A stretch of DNA of 64,000 nucleotides from Mycogone perniciosa (taxonomy: Eukaryota > Ascomycota > Sordariomycetes > Hypocreales > Hypocreaceae), in contig JAOALB010000117.1 of assembly GCA_025331125.1 (NCBI GenBank), positions 116,557 through 180,556 on the forward strand, written 5' to 3'. The notes below the pieces were generated by a model. It made no database searches and was not told where the DNA came from. It saw nothing but the letters and a program-made list of their open reading frames with translations. The number at the start of each line of letters is the position of its first letter. Position 1 is the stretch's first letter. Below, in pieces: positions 45,081-56,221 of this stretch. The translations under genes were made by a program, and so were the position numbers.

Positions 45081-46172
45081 ATGGCACCACCTCCCGAAAT
45101 CGCAATACCGTCCACGAGCATCTCCGACGAAGGCTCCTCCAAGCCATTCACCCTGTACAACATTACCCTCCGCCTTCCCCTGCGCTCTTTCGTCGTCCAG
45201 AAGCGATATTCTGAATTCACCGTCCTTCACAGCGCCTTGGTCGAGCAGGTTGGCGCTCCGCCGCCACATCCTCTCCCTGGCAAGCATTGGCTCAAGTCCA
45301 CAGTCAAGTCTCCCGACCTCACGCGAGAGCGACAGCTGGGGCTGGAGAAGTACCTCCGAACGATCGCAGAGTCACCGGATCGACGATGGAGGGATACATC
45401 GGCCTGGAGGGTGTTCCTCAACCTACCGAGCTCTAGCGCGAGCAATTCCACTGCCTCGGCAGCTGGAATGGTTGGTAGTACAGCATCAGGGACGGCTGAC
45501 CCGGGAACATGGCTAGAGGTCCATCGAGAATTAAAGCAATGCCTACACGAAGCGAGACAGGCCCTTTCGAGAAGAGACGGGGCAGCAGATAGCGGGAACC
45601 TCACGGCGGCGGCGGAGGCTGCAGCTGCAGCGAAGAGGGTGCTGGTAAAGGCTGGGGGGCTGATCAACAACATGGCTGACGGCCTCCGCAAGATGCAGGA
45701 ATCAAGCAGGTTGGGTGATGGTGAGTTACGGCGGCGACGGGATCTCGTCTCTGCTGCCAAGATGGAGCGTGACGGGTTGGATAAGCTCGCCAGCAGCATG
45801 CCTGGCTCATCACCAGCAACAAGTCGTGGAGGCCTAGGTCATGTTCAAGCCTCTTCTTCAAACAGGGCGAGTCTCTTGGGCGGCCATAGACCTACACCAA
45901 CAGGCCGTGTGCTGGGGGCTCCATTGCCAGAGACGGACAAGACGCGAGAACTCGACAACCAGGGTGTTCTGCTGCTACAGAAGCGAGAAATTCAGGGGCA
46001 AGATCAACAAATCGACCAACTGGCAGCCATTATACGAAGACAGAAGGAGATGGGCATCCAGATCAACGAAGAAGTGGAGAGGCAGACCGAATTGCTAGAC
46101 TCTGTAGATGACAATGTCGATCGCGTGGAAGGCAAAGTCAGAGTGGCCAACAGGCGGCTTAAGAAGATGTGA
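45081..46172 (+). CDS. VAM7: Vacuolar SNARE with PX domain, VAM7
   Basis: Soluble Qc-SNARE of the vacuole that binds PI3P through its PX domain and drives homotypic vacuole fusion with the HOPS complex. Single exon, 363 residues from ATG 45,081 (MAPPPEIAIPSTSI); yeast Vam7 is 316. PX domain about 15-120: FTLYNITLRLPLRSFVVQKR YSEFTVLH is the PI3P-binding RRYSEF-type region, with LPGKHWLKS following. A low-complexity middle is followed by SNARE-like heptads at the C-terminus (about 300-360): QDQQIDQLAAIIRRQKEMGI, the central Q, then DSVDDNVDRVEGKVRVANRR. No transmembrane helix, as expected for VAM7. The preceding in-frame codons lack a start. Confidence 0.92.
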   Translation: MAPPPEIAIPSTSISDEGSSKPFTLYNITLRLPLRSFVVQKRYSEFTVLHSALVEQVGAPPPHPLPGKHWLKSTVKSPDLTRERQLGLEKYLRTIAESPDRRWRDTSAWRVFLNLPSSSASNSTASAAGMVGSTASGTADPGTWLEVHRELKQCLHEARQALSRRDGAADSGNLTAAAEAAAAAKRVLVKAGGLINNMADGLRKMQESSRLGDGELRRRRDLVSAAKMERDGLDKLASSMPGSSPATSRGGLGHVQASSSNRASLLGGHRPTPTGRVLGAPLPETDKTRELDNQGVLLLQKREIQGQDQQIDQLAAIIRRQKEMGIQINEEVERQTELLDSVDDNVDRVEGKVRVANRRLKKM

Positions 46173-48691
46173 CTCTTTGCGATCATTACGTTGCTGCAGG
46201 CGATACTGCTGGCTATGAAAGTACTGGCCTACTGGCTGTGGGTTGGGAATACGATATTTGATGGCCTTGCTTGGATAGGGGAATTGGTTATTGTTATTCT
46301 CCTGGGTCGATGACGACTGTGTATTATGGCGTGGTTGTGTGCTACATGAAGGCAGCGAGCGTGAACTTGCCATGCATTCATTGGGGGTTCAAGGCGCACA
46401 CATCTTGGGGCATTGCAGGAATGGGTTATGGGTCACGAACAGACATTGACCACTATGGAACTACTAGCTATAATGATAACTTGGCGACATTGTAATATTA
46501 CTATTATTATTATCATCATCATGGAAGCAAGTCTTGCGAGATGGAGACGGGAGAACAGGGTCCGATGGGTCGGCCCATGTTCAAAACCAAGTCATGTTAC
46601 TTAACACGAATACGGCAGCGGCAAGGCCATGACCTAGCACACTACCTAATACCGAACACATCACCCTGCTGGTCGGTAGTACTAGCAGTACTCCGTAGTA
46701 TCACAAGTTTTACAACCCGTTCCCACCCCCCCCCTCTTTGTGCGCAGCCCTTTCGGCAATTTCTTCTCACGCCTCGAGTCCACGCAACACAAGACACGCA
46801 CATCTTACCTCAATCATCCTGCTTTGCAGCTCGGCTCCGGAAAGCTGGGAAAACTTTGCATGCAGATTGCCGAAAAAAGCAGTGCACGGATGTTGCTTGT
46901 TGCTGACCTAAATATTGGCATCGCGCAGCAGCGCACAGGCAAAGACTTTGAGCCTTGAGGAATGGCCCCCATTTTCGCCAGGCCGTTTGAAAGTTGAGAG
47001 TCAGTATTATTAGGCCTGGACTACAGCTGGAACTGGATCATCCCCACAGTGGCGAGGCTACGTCACTTGACACCATTAATACTCGCAAGTGCCCGTTGTA
47101 GTTGCTAGGCAACGCGTAAATTGCCATCTCACCACCCTGGTCTTGTTTTGGCAGCACCTGGTTTGGTCGTGTTGGCTTGATTCGCTGCCAACGGCTGGGA
47201 CCTTTGGGGCGCTTGGCTTCTCAGCCTTCTTCATTGATGGCGTTTGGTCATGAGGATGAACTATCCGTATTATTGTCACCGCAACCCTATGTGATAAGAG
47301 GGCATTGGCGTCGTCGCAGGAGGAGAAAAGAGACAACTGTGACGAACGCAGCGCTTCGCTGACGAGTCGCGTCTATTCGTGTGTCTGACAGGCCCGCCCA
47401 TCACCAAGCATTATAGTGGGGTTTGAGCTTGTTGCAGGCTTCAGAGACGAGGAGATGCTCTGATTGGAGTGTTATGTCCTGGGCAGAGAGGTGCCTTGGC
47501 TGGTCTGGACTCTGGATTATATTATAATGGTCTGATCTGACAATTGACTTTGCAATGGGGACTTTGAAATGGATCCATACGACATACGGGTCCTGTCTCG
47601 ACAGGGTACGTAAGTCCTGCTGCATTGTGCATGGCGGGGACAAAGCATCTCGTACAGATAGATACGAGTAGATAATACGGAGGAGTAGTCCTGCAGTGAA
47701 AAGGGTCTTTGTGTTGATGGTGGATGCTGAAGATGTTTGTGCTGGAACACCAGGAAGAAGCAACGACTGCATGATGAGGATAACAGCCCGGCGCCACGTT
47801 GCCTGGACATGGCACCCTGTACGATGAATGGAGCAGGACTCTGTACTCCGTATTAGAATGAAGAATGAATGAGAAGCGTTTGATAGACAGGGCTCCATGT
47901 ACCTGGTAGTATTAGTTTATGTACGGAGTAGTATCCTCTGGCCTTTTGTTAGCGTAACTCTGACGTTTAGCATTGATTCAAGGCCAATAGCGGGACCAAC
48001 CGGAGGGCGGCAGGCTTGCTGCAATCATCAGAACAGGGCTCTTTTCAGGCTGTTGTCCCCCGCCTGTCCCGCTCTATCGAGTGACTGACGACCACTAAAC
48101 TGAGGAGCCCAACAGCTCCAAGGTAAACACTCCAGCGGCAGCTGGGGATATTTTTGCTGCTCTTCCCCCCACAACACCTCCCCAAAATCTTAGCATCTCA
48201 CCCTCATGTCAAAGAAGCGACGCATCCTAAATATCATCAAGAAACCGCCACGGCCCGGCAAGTTTTTGGCATAGCAGCAAGCAAGCATTTGTGGTTGCTG
48301 TTGCGCAGCCCTCCCCTCCATTTCGTGTTTTTTTCTCTTCTATTTGGTGCCTGGCGTTTGTTTCCTACAGCCGTTTTTTTTTTCTCACTGTGCTGTTCTG
48401 TCCAAGGTGAGTGAATGCCCCCTCCATCTTACACTTGGCCCCCTTTTTTCGCGACGCTCCCAAGTTCCATGTTCATCGCGGGGACGAACGAACCATTGCC
48501 TTCTTTACGTTACTTTGTTGAGGCAATGCGCGGATTCTTAACTGTTGGCCAGTTTTCGCGCGCGATAGTACCCATGGCTTTCTCGATGCTCCCGTAACCC
48601 AGGCGATTGCACTGTTGTTTCCCGCACCCGCGCAGCATAGCAGAGCCTCGATCCAAACCGTCTCTGCGCCTGAACCGAGCGACAACAAAAC
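46173..48691. other. Long intergenic region with palindromic motifs
   Basis: 2.5 kb with no supported gene. Copies of TACTCCGTA/TACGGAGTA at 46,689-46,697, 47,844-47,852 and 47,922-47,930. Minus-strand frame 47,401-47,898 looks random. From about 48,150 the sequence becomes the leader of the next gene; a GTGAGTG donor at about 48,407 and a CGCGCAG acceptor at about 48,637 suggest a 5' UTR intron. Confidence 0.45.
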
Positions 48692-51600
48692 ATGAGCGCG
48701 CCGCCTCCGCCTCCGCCTCATGGCGAGGTGCCCCGGTCGTCGGGATTGCCGCCCGGCAAATACGACATTTTCGTCATCCCTCAGCACTCTGCGGGCTCTG
48801 GCTTCCTGTACCTGCCGTCGCTGCAGCCCAACGTCAATAGCTTCGTGGCGGGCTTCGCTTCGGCACTCATCCTGGTTATCGTGTTCCAGACCATGGCACC
48901 GGCGTTTCGGGACGGCTTCCAGGGTCTAGGGGGGATGGGCATAGCCATGCTGATGGTAGGTGTCGGATTTGGCGCGTGGTCGCTGGGACGAACGCAGACG
49001 AATGGACCTCCGCCGGCATCGAGTTCGAGTTCGGGTCATGGGCCAGGCACTTCTGGGGCTTACGGCGGAGGATACGGCGGCCAAGGAGGAGCTTATGGTG
49101 CAGACTACGGTACACACGGAGGCTTTGGAGGTCCTAATCCTGGACAACCTCCCAATATGGGTGGACCCCCTCCACCGCCGCCGCCCCATGGTCATCCTCC
49201 TAGCAGTGCACCTCCACGGCAGGAAAGGCCGCATCAATCGTGGCAGTACTCGCATGGACAGTCGGAACACCCGCCTCCTCCGCCAAGGCATGAGAACGCG
49301 CAGTCCTCCGGGCAACGCTCACCGCCACATCCGGAGAATCCACCGCCCCCTACCGAGAGGGCTCCTCCGGAGTGTGAAAGGCCCCAGACTTCGCAGCAGC
49401 GCCATCCTCCACAGCCGGACAAAAGACCGCCACCAGAACCAGAAAAGAGAACACCTCAGCAAAAGAAGCGGCCTCAGCAAAAGAAAGCCGTATCTCGAGA
49501 GGAGAAGGTCGCCCCTGAACCAGAACAGAGACCTCCCCCTGAGCCGGAAAAGAAACCACCCAAGCCAGAGAAGAAACCGCCTGAGCCAGAGAAGGAACTG
49601 CCACATGAACCAGAAAAGAAGCTGCCTCCTAAACCAGAGAAGAAGTCCCATTCCGAGCTAGAGAAGAAGTCCCATCTTGAGCTAGAAAACAAGTCTCCTC
49701 CCCCTGAACCAGAAAGGAGGCCCCCTCCTCTGAACAAGAACCCTGAACCAGAGAGGAGGAACCCAACACCGGAACTAGTGAGGAGACCAGTTCCCAAACC
49801 AGAGAAGAAACCGGCGCCTGGACCAGAAAAGAAGGCATCTAGACCGGCCCCTGAGAAGGAGCACAAACCTACTCCTCGGCTAGAAAAGAAATCCATTCCC
49901 GAGCCAGAACCAATTCCCATACCAGAAAAGGAATCTACTCCCCAACCAGAGCTGAAACCAACCCCCAAGCCAGAACAAAGAACAACACCCCCACCAGAAC
50001 AGAGACCAGCTCCCCAACCAGAACAGAGACCAGCTCCCCAACCAGAACAGAGACCAGCTCCCCAACCAGAGCCGAAACCAACTCTTCGGCCGGAACAAAA
50101 ACTGACCCCTCAGCCGGAACCAAAGCCTACTCCTGAGCCAGAGAAGAAGTCACCCCCTGAACCTGAATACAAACCGACCCTTGAACCGGAAATGAAGAAG
50201 ACGGAATCACCAAAGGGCACGTGGGAGAGAGCACGTGAAGAGATGAGGAGAAAAGAGGAAGAGCGGAGAATCAAGGAAGCAGAGCAAAGGCGTCGCGAGG
50301 AAGCCGCCAAGAAACTCCTTGAATTGCGCGCCAAAGAGGTCAAGGAGAGACAAGAGCGTGAGAAGGAAAGGCAAAGGAAAGAGGCTGAGCAGAAGGCCAA
50401 GGAAGAGGCCGAAAGGCGCGAGGCCGAACGAAAGCAGAATGAAAAGGAGCTGGAGCGGGCCAGGCAAAGAGAGAAGGAGGCGAGAGAGAGAGAAGAGCAA
50501 AAGAGAAAGGAAGCCGAAGCCAAAGCAGCCGCTGAAGCAAAGGCTGCGGCCGAGGCCAAGGCGGCTGCTGATGCCAAAGCGGCTGCTGAAGCCAGAGCCG
50601 CAGCAGAAGCGAAAGCAGCTGCTGAAGCAAAAGCTGCAGCGGAAGCCAAGGCGGCAGCAGAGGCCAAGCCTGCAGTGCCTGAGTTTCGACACAGTCGGGC
50701 TGGCAACACCTATGCTTATCCAAGCGTTGGCGAAAAGACAAATATGTGGCCCAACGGCCGACCTCCCGTTCCTTCGCCTTCGGTTGTCTCATCCACAACT
50801 TCAAGTTGGTCCGACAGCCAGCGAACTCCTGCCCCTGCTCCCTCTGTAGCGCCATCATCGGCTTCAAGAAGATCCAACACCCCGACGAAGCGTTCTCCAG
50901 CACCTACGCCTTCTGTGGCGCCATCATCAACATCAAGGAGATCTGATAGTCCAACAAAGCACTCTCCTGCGCCTGCTCCCTCTGTGGCGCCATCATCGGC
51001 TTCAAGGAGATCCAACACCCCGACGAAGCGCTCTCCAGCTCCTGCGCCTTCGATGGCGCCATCGTCAACGTCAAGAAGATCTGATAGTCCGACGAAACCT
51101 CCAGCTCCCACGCCCTCTGAAGCTCCTTCTTCAGCATCAAAGAGATCCACCAACTCGTCAAGACGACACCCAGCTCCTCCGACTAGCTCACATGTCAGCT
51201 TTGACGATGAGGCTACCTATTCATTCCGTCCATATGACCAGCCCACGAAGCCAAGGCACAAGAAATCAACATCCTCCCTCACGGGATCCGATGCTTCATG
51301 GGCTGCTTCTCAAACAACGGCGCGCACAACGCCACCACCATCAGTGCGCGCTCCTTATACCACCAAGGATCCTGATAAGATTGTTATCCAATCCGTGTAT
51401 CTCTACATGAACCAATTTGCCAAGACACCGGCTAGCCAGCTTGTTTCTGGAGTCGGGACGGTTACTGATGGTCTCGTTCTTCGCATCACCACTGAAGGAC
51501 TCTTCATCGACGATGACGTCCGGGGCGTGCCGCAGCGTGAGTGGGACGTCAAAGCCTGGACACTGAAGCTCGTTGAGGTATGGTGCCCTCCGCACTGCTT

Positions 51601-52054
51601 AAATTCGACAGTTCCACCCCCCACCCCTGCGGCAAAGAACAACATCAGTTTCCTCCACAAGATGGCGACTGCTCGGACGCGTGTAGCGGACAGGGATGCC
51701 CCAAAGGCCTACACAGGTGATGAAGCTGATGTCTATTTGACTGAAATGCTCCGCGCATGCAAGGAGTGCTGTCGCATGGGCCTTTGCGAACGAACCTTTA
51801 ACAACACCAACATCCCCTCCACAAACGGTCAGACCGGAGTGTGGAAGTGCAAGGGCTTGCATGTACTCCGCGCGACGGTCCGGGACCAAGAAAGCAAGCG
51901 ATATATGTTTGTCGTCGACGAACTAGAGGGTTGGAAGTTGGCAGTCGGGATACAGCGCTTGAGGCGCGGCACGCAGGTTCGGCAGCTCGGAGTGGCCAGC
52001 ATGATACCTTCAGAAGCTAGAGGCTTACTGGAGACGCTGGGCTGGGCTGGCTGA
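48692..52054 (+). CDS. Membrane protein with Pro/Glu/Lys repeats, an Ala-rich coiled coil and a conserved C-terminal domain
   Basis: Family not recognised. Single exon, 1,120 residues from ATG 48,692 (MSAPPPPPPHGEV). Two hydrophobic helices lie near the N-terminus (about 51-68, FVAGFASALILVIVFQTM, and 79-98). A Gly-rich segment (about 105-150) precedes a Pro/Gln/His region, then a long run of PEPEKKxPP-type units (about 240-505). From about 510 to 660 comes a charged coiled coil (RREEAAKKLLELRAKEVKER) grading into AEAKAAAEAKAA repeats. Five copies of a 23-residue Ser/Pro/Ala unit span about 712-823. The C-terminal 230 residues look globular: DKIVIQSVYLYMNQFAKTPA, REWDVKAWTLKLVEVWCPP, GLHVLRATVRDQESKRYMFV, and end in LLETLGWAG. 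Likely anchored in a membrane with the repeat region and C-terminal domain on one side. Function unknown. Confidence 0.8.
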   Translation: MSAPPPPPPHGEVPRSSGLPPGKYDIFVIPQHSAGSGFLYLPSLQPNVNSFVAGFASALILVIVFQTMAPAFRDGFQGLGGMGIAMLMVGVGFGAWSLGRTQTNGPPPASSSSSGHGPGTSGAYGGGYGGQGGAYGADYGTHGGFGGPNPGQPPNMGGPPPPPPPHGHPPSSAPPRQERPHQSWQYSHGQSEHPPPPPRHENAQSSGQRSPPHPENPPPPTERAPPECERPQTSQQRHPPQPDKRPPPEPEKRTPQQKKRPQQKKAVSREEKVAPEPEQRPPPEPEKKPPKPEKKPPEPEKELPHEPEKKLPPKPEKKSHSELEKKSHLELENKSPPPEPERRPPPLNKNPEPERRNPTPELVRRPVPKPEKKPAPGPEKKASRPAPEKEHKPTPRLEKKSIPEPEPIPIPEKESTPQPELKPTPKPEQRTTPPPEQRPAPQPEQRPAPQPEQRPAPQPEPKPTLRPEQKLTPQPEPKPTPEPEKKSPPEPEYKPTLEPEMKKTESPKGTWERAREEMRRKEEERRIKEAEQRRREEAAKKLLELRAKEVKERQEREKERQRKEAEQKAKEEAERREAERKQNEKELERARQREKEAREREEQKRKEAEAKAAAEAKAAAEAKAAADAKAAAEARAAAEAKAAAEAKAAAEAKAAAEAKPAVPEFRHSRAGNTYAYPSVGEKTNMWPNGRPPVPSPSVVSSTTSSWSDSQRTPAPAPSVAPSSASRRSNTPTKRSPAPTPSVAPSSTSRRSDSPTKHSPAPAPSVAPSSASRRSNTPTKRSPAPAPSMAPSSTSRRSDSPTKPPAPTPSEAPSSASKRSTNSSRRHPAPPTSSHVSFDDEATYSFRPYDQPTKPRHKKSTSSLTGSDASWAASQTTARTTPPPSVRAPYTTKDPDKIVIQSVYLYMNQFAKTPASQLVSGVGTVTDGLVLRITTEGLFIDDDVRGVPQREWDVKAWTLKLVEVWCPPHCLNSTVPPPTPAAKNNISFLHKMATARTRVADRDAPKAYTGDEADVYLTEMLRACKECCRMGLCERTFNNTNIPSTNGQTGVWKCKGLHVLRATVRDQESKRYMFVVDELEGWKLAVGIQRLRRGTQVRQLGVASMIPSEARGLLETLGWAG
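50001..50075 (+). repeat. Tandem 24 bp repeat encoding PEQRPAPQ
   Basis: Three nearly perfect copies of a 24 bp unit (AGAGACCAGCTCCCCAACCA followed by GAAC) within the Pro-rich repeat region of the preceding gene. Such perfect copies point to recent slippage and likely length polymorphism. Confidence 0.8.
50822..51165 (+). repeat. Five 69 bp (23-residue) tandem repeats in two alternating types
   Basis: Units of the form SPAPxPSxAPSSxSRRS then NTPTK or DSPTK. Types SASRRSNTPTK and STSRRSDSPTK alternate A-B-A-B followed by a degenerate fifth unit, which shows a two-step history: a 23-residue duplication and then a 46-residue duplication. Confidence 0.8.
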
Positions 52055-52793
52055 TTGGTTTGTCCCTAGATAGGATGAACCACCTGTTCGCTTCGGTACA
52101 TAATATTTTGGGAGGAGCATCGAACAAAAGGGAGGCAGTTTACATGCTGAGTGGCGCAAGATTTGGTTCATTTATGGATGGCAGGAGTAAAAAAAAACAA
52201 AGGCCAGGATGGAGTATGATGATGTCTTGCTGGAACGTAAGGAGGAATGTATGGTAAGATAGGAGGCATGAGCATGAGGGAGGCATTTCGGTTGTGAGTT
52301 GTCGCAACATTCCTGTCGATCATACCCCCCCGGCAAGTTTGTAACCAAACGCTTGGATCGTAGATCCAGGCCACGAAGGACATGAGCAAATACCCCAATA
52401 CATATTTAGAAATAATACCACTTATCCATGTATCTATCCTTTGTCTTTGCTGTGACTTGGAATTGCTTATTTTATCTTCTGAAGCTTTTCCACCAGAGCA
52501 GATACCTGTCTGTATCATGAAAACCAAATTTATCAGCAATTCCATGTCATTTGATTACAAGTTGAGTGCTATTAGCTATTTCATATATCATTACTTTGTA
52601 GGTTGAACTCCCACCCCCCTTTCCCATCACAACGAATCCAAAAGTCAACACACCAACTCCAACAACCATGATATCAAATGCCCGCATGCCTAATCATGTT
52701 GAATAAATACACGTCCAAACACATCGGAAAACCAACTCCAACGCTGTGTGTTGAAAAAAAGCCCCTGCAGCCAGTCCTGATGTATCACCCAAT
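52055..52793. other. Convergent 3' region
   Basis: Tail-to-tail space between the repeat-rich membrane protein and the WD40 gene. AT-rich and without coding frames. Confidence 0.5.
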
Positions 52794-53835
52794 TCAACCT
52801 CTCTTCTCTTCCACATCCCAGACCTCAACATCGCCATTCATCCTCCCCAAGAGCAAAACCTTGCCATCCGCCGAGAACTCTCCCGCAGTGACCGGGAATC
52901 CTCCGCTTCTCTCACAGACAAGATTCCCCGACGCCACGTCCATAATGTCGAATCCATCCTCCGTCCTACACACTAGGTACCGGCAGTCCTGCGATATACA
53001 AAGCGGCCAACCCTCACATCGTCGCACCGAGTTCAGGTTATACGACGTCAAGTGGCTCGCCTCGGGGAACCACACATGCACCGTCGTGCCCCAGACGGAC
53101 ACCACCGTCTTCCCATCCGGCGAGACGGCCAGCGCGCGAGGGTTGTTGCTCATTGGCCCTTCGATCTCGAGCCTGCTGAGGGTCTTGCTGGTCCCTGGGT
53201 GGCTCACTCGTAGCGTCCCGTCCTTGGAGAGCGTCACGAGCTTGAGGTCGGATGTAAAGGCCGCGTGCGTGATGCTGTCGATGTGACTGAGCACTCGTCC
53301 CAGCCTGGCTCCTGTGCGGGCATCCCATGTGCCCATTCGTCCTATGCCCTCCGCTGCGGCGATGACTCTCCCGTCTGGGCTCCAGACCACGGGCTCCCCT
53401 TTTGCTTCCTTGAGTTCGAGGTTTGTCTTGCCGGTAGTAAAGTCTCGGATCATGACAGTGCTGGAGTGGTGGTATTCCACGCCGCCGCCGAGTTGGACAG
53501 TCCAGTCGCGCAGAGTCGCCATGCGGTTGTTGCTGGAGCTGACTTGCGGACAGAACGAGGCTTGGGGGCCGGTGATTTTGGTGTAGCCGCGCTGGGAGAC
53601 TAGATCGAAGATGTCGATCCAGGACTGGCCTGTTGGACCTCCGGGATAGATGGCGTAAGCAGCATTGGAGGGCGAGAGTCCAACGGAGACGATCTCAGCG
53701 CGAGAAGAAGCGCGGGAGAAGCGCCGAGTGAGGTTGAGGAGAGGACCCATAGCCTCGTTGGTTTGAGACGAAGACCTGAGAGCACAGAGTCAGTCGTATG
53801 ACTTGTGAGAGCGTGGTGGTTTGTTTGACTTACAT
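52794..53835 (-). CDS. WD40-type beta-propeller protein, start codon split by an intron
   Basis: Model: two-base exon end AT at 53835-53834, intron 53,776-53,833 (donor GTAAGT, acceptor CTCAG), then exon 53775-52794; 327 residues, MSSSQTNEAMGPLLNLTRRF. Without the splice the first ATG is 53,750, nine codons later. The body has several WD-like blades: VVWSPDGRVIAAAEGIGRMG, AAFTSDLKLVTLSKDGTLRV, LAVSPDGKTVVSVWGTTVHV W, CISQDCRYLVCRTEDGFDIM, AGEFSADGKVLLLGRMNGDV ending in EVWDVEEKRG. Few blades keep the GH-WD consensus, so it is a divergent propeller, probably a protein-binding scaffold. No F-box or other domain is fused. I cannot name an orthologue. Confidence 0.8.
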
Positions 53836-55067
53836 CTTGTCTGTCGAGAATAGGTCTGCTTCGTAAGTAAGAGGTGAGAGATGCTTGCTTGAGGGTTATC
53901 AACGTAAGTGATTCGTAAAAGCACGCTGTGTTTCTGTCCTGATCTTTCTGAATGATTTCTTTGTGTTGATGGTTTTTTTTTCCTGTCTTTCTTTCTTGGT
54001 ACATATCCAGAGACCCTTTTTTCCACTTCAAGGGGTTCTCTTCAGGTCTATTAAAAGCTCAGCCTCCAAGTGTTGAATACCAGTCATTCATTCATCTCCA
54101 TCCTCTGGTCGGCACTCCTCTTCCGGTCAGAACAGCATCACGTAGATTGTTGGTGGTTTGACCGGGCGGGCAAAAAGGGAAAACGGGGATGACTATGCCC
54201 GCCGAACAAACAGTGCGTTGTCGGAACGGCACTATGAGCCACCCTTTCCGTGGTGTGATACTAGGAAGACTAACACCGATGCTCCTGTCCGTACCCAAAG
54301 CCTGGGTATGTCGTGAAACGATAGTCCGTTGAAATATAGTAGATATTCATGTAGAGAGGTGTTAGCAGCCCTATGATACTGACTTATCCGTACGTTTCTA
54401 TGCCCAATTCGTCTCGCCGATGGAATCAACCCACTTGGAATACAAAAAAACCTGCCAAAAATAATTACAATACGAAGTACGAAGCTTATCGTGGCGGATT
54501 ACGCACTTACATGGCAAATACGCGTGAGTTCTGGAAGACGGTCGTCCGCGTGAGTCACAGGAAAATCGACCAATTATGGAGCACAGGTTTCGGTTTTCTT
54601 TCGTGCCATTGGTCTTCTGGGAGAATGCCGAGAAATCCAGAACGGGCAACTCATGATCGGCGAGATGGATTGGCTCTAGTGGCCGCTTTCCCGGTATTCT
54701 GGGGATTTCGCTTAGAGGAGCCGAAGTTGAGCTGAGGTGTTTGGTGTTTTGCGACACCGAGAGCGGAGGGGGGCGTTCGGTGATCGTGAGCTTCAGATTC
54801 ACACGATGCAGCAGTAATACGGAGTATGTCTTCCGAGATATGGGAAGAATCCTTTGAGGCTCCACCCGGCACTATCAGAGCTCAATGATTATTAAACACT
54901 CATCTCAATATGTACATATGTTCCGGAGGTGGAGTTAAAATGCCATCAAGGTACGGAGCACTCCGTACTTGAACTGTCAATACGCCCTTGTTTCAGCAGT
55001 ACTAATACACTCGGTGCTTCGCTCCTTTCCGGCTCTTTTTTTTAGTTATTCTCGTTTATCTGGTCAC
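53836..55067. other. Intergenic region upstream of the WD40 gene
   Basis: Promoter of the minus-strand WD40 gene at the left and 3' flank of the alcohol dehydrogenase at the right. Motifs: TACGAAGTA at 54,471-54,479, TACGGAGTA at 54,818-54,826, and a 16 bp palindrome-like TACGGAGCACTCCGTA at 54,952-54,967. No supported gene. Confidence 0.45.
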
Positions 55068-56221
55068 TCACGCTCCGAATGCCTCGTCGTAGTTGACCAT
55101 ACACGACCTATACCGCACACTGCTGTCCTTGAGTTTGTTCATGGCCTGCTGCAGACCCTCCGTAGAGATGGGAATCTCCTCCACCCATGACTTGAGGCCC
55201 TTCTCGGCTGCCAAATCCAGCATCTCCAGCATCTCCTTACGGCTGCCCAAGTGCGAGGTGCCGATAAAGCATCCGTTGTCAAGGAAGTCCTGATTTCGCA
55301 CTGAGATACCCGCACCGGCCGGCAGACCGACCGAGTTCCACTTTCCGTGGACATCCAACAGGCTCAGGTACTCCTTCAGCTGGAAGCCGTCGAACGAGCT
55401 GGCCGTGTTGACGATCAGGTCAAAGGTCATCTCATGGTCCTTGTGCCAGCCCTCTTCTGATGTGGCCAGGAACCCGTCGGCGCCCATCTTGCGGGCGTCG
55501 GCCTCCTTAGCCCGGGTGCGGGAGATGGCCCAGACCTCTGCACCGAGGGCCTTTGCGAAAATAATTCCGTAGTGGCCGAGGCCACCGATTCCGACGATGC
55601 CAACCTTCTTACCTGGGCCGGCACCAAAACGTTTGAGCGGGCTGTAGACGGTGATACCGCCGCAAAGCATGGGAGCTGCGTCGGAACTGGAGAGGGCTTC
55701 GGGAATGGGGTATGTCCTGTTTGTCAAGCGCATGTCAGCGGCACACGCTCCAGATCATCATGATCCTCGTCAACACCAAACACTCACCAGAACTCGTGGA
55801 TTCTGGTATGAGATGAATAACCTCCCTGGGTGACGTAACCAGTGTCGAGGTAATCCTGGCCATAGGCATCGATCTGCTGCTTGCAGTACGTCTCGTTCTC
55901 GTTTTTGCACTGACGGCAGGTCAAGCACGAGTACACCTGGGCGCCAACACCGACTCGCTGGCCGACCTCGGCGAGCGACACCTTGGGACCGACACGAAGG
56001 ACCTTGCCGACGACCTCGTGGCCCACGGCAAGGGGGTACTTGCAGCCGCCCCAATCGTTGCTGACCTTGAGCATGTCACTGGCGCAGACACCACAGCACT
56101 CGATCTTGATATCGACATCGTAGTCTCCGAACGGTCTGGGGTCCCAAGAGTTCTTCTCGAACTCGAGCCAATGCTCTTCATTGGGGGACTGGAAGCCGGT
56201 GAACTTGTCAGGGACAGCCAT
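55068..56221 (-). CDS. Zinc-dependent NADP(H) alcohol dehydrogenase, ADH6/cinnamyl type
   Basis: Medium-chain dehydrogenase/reductase that interconverts alcohols and aldehydes, most like fungal ADH6/ADH7 (cinnamyl-alcohol-type, NADPH-preferring). Exon 1 at 56221-55788 and exon 2 at 55716-55068, intron of 71 nt (donor GTGAGT, acceptor ACAG); 360 residues, exactly the yeast Adh6 length. Catalytic zinc ligands: C46 in CCGVCASD, H68 in AVGHEVVG and the cysteine of APMLCGGITVY. Structural zinc cysteines C99, C102, C105 and C113 in CLTCRQCKNENETYC. Nucleotide-binding motif GIGGLGHYG. ISRTRAKEADA after it is consistent with NADP preference (serine/arginines rather than an acidic residue). Cytosolic. 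Intact. Confidence 0.92.

Noticed and set aside
47401..47898. 165-codon minus-strand frame in the 46-48 kb gap
   Set aside because: Residue composition looks random, no motif, and no promoter or intron context; contains the palindromic repeats typical of non-coding DNA here.
50110..50709. 199-codon Ala/Ser-rich minus-strand frame
   Set aside because: Mirror image of the Lys/Glu/Ala repeats of the plus-strand membrane protein; composition is what the opposite strand must give.
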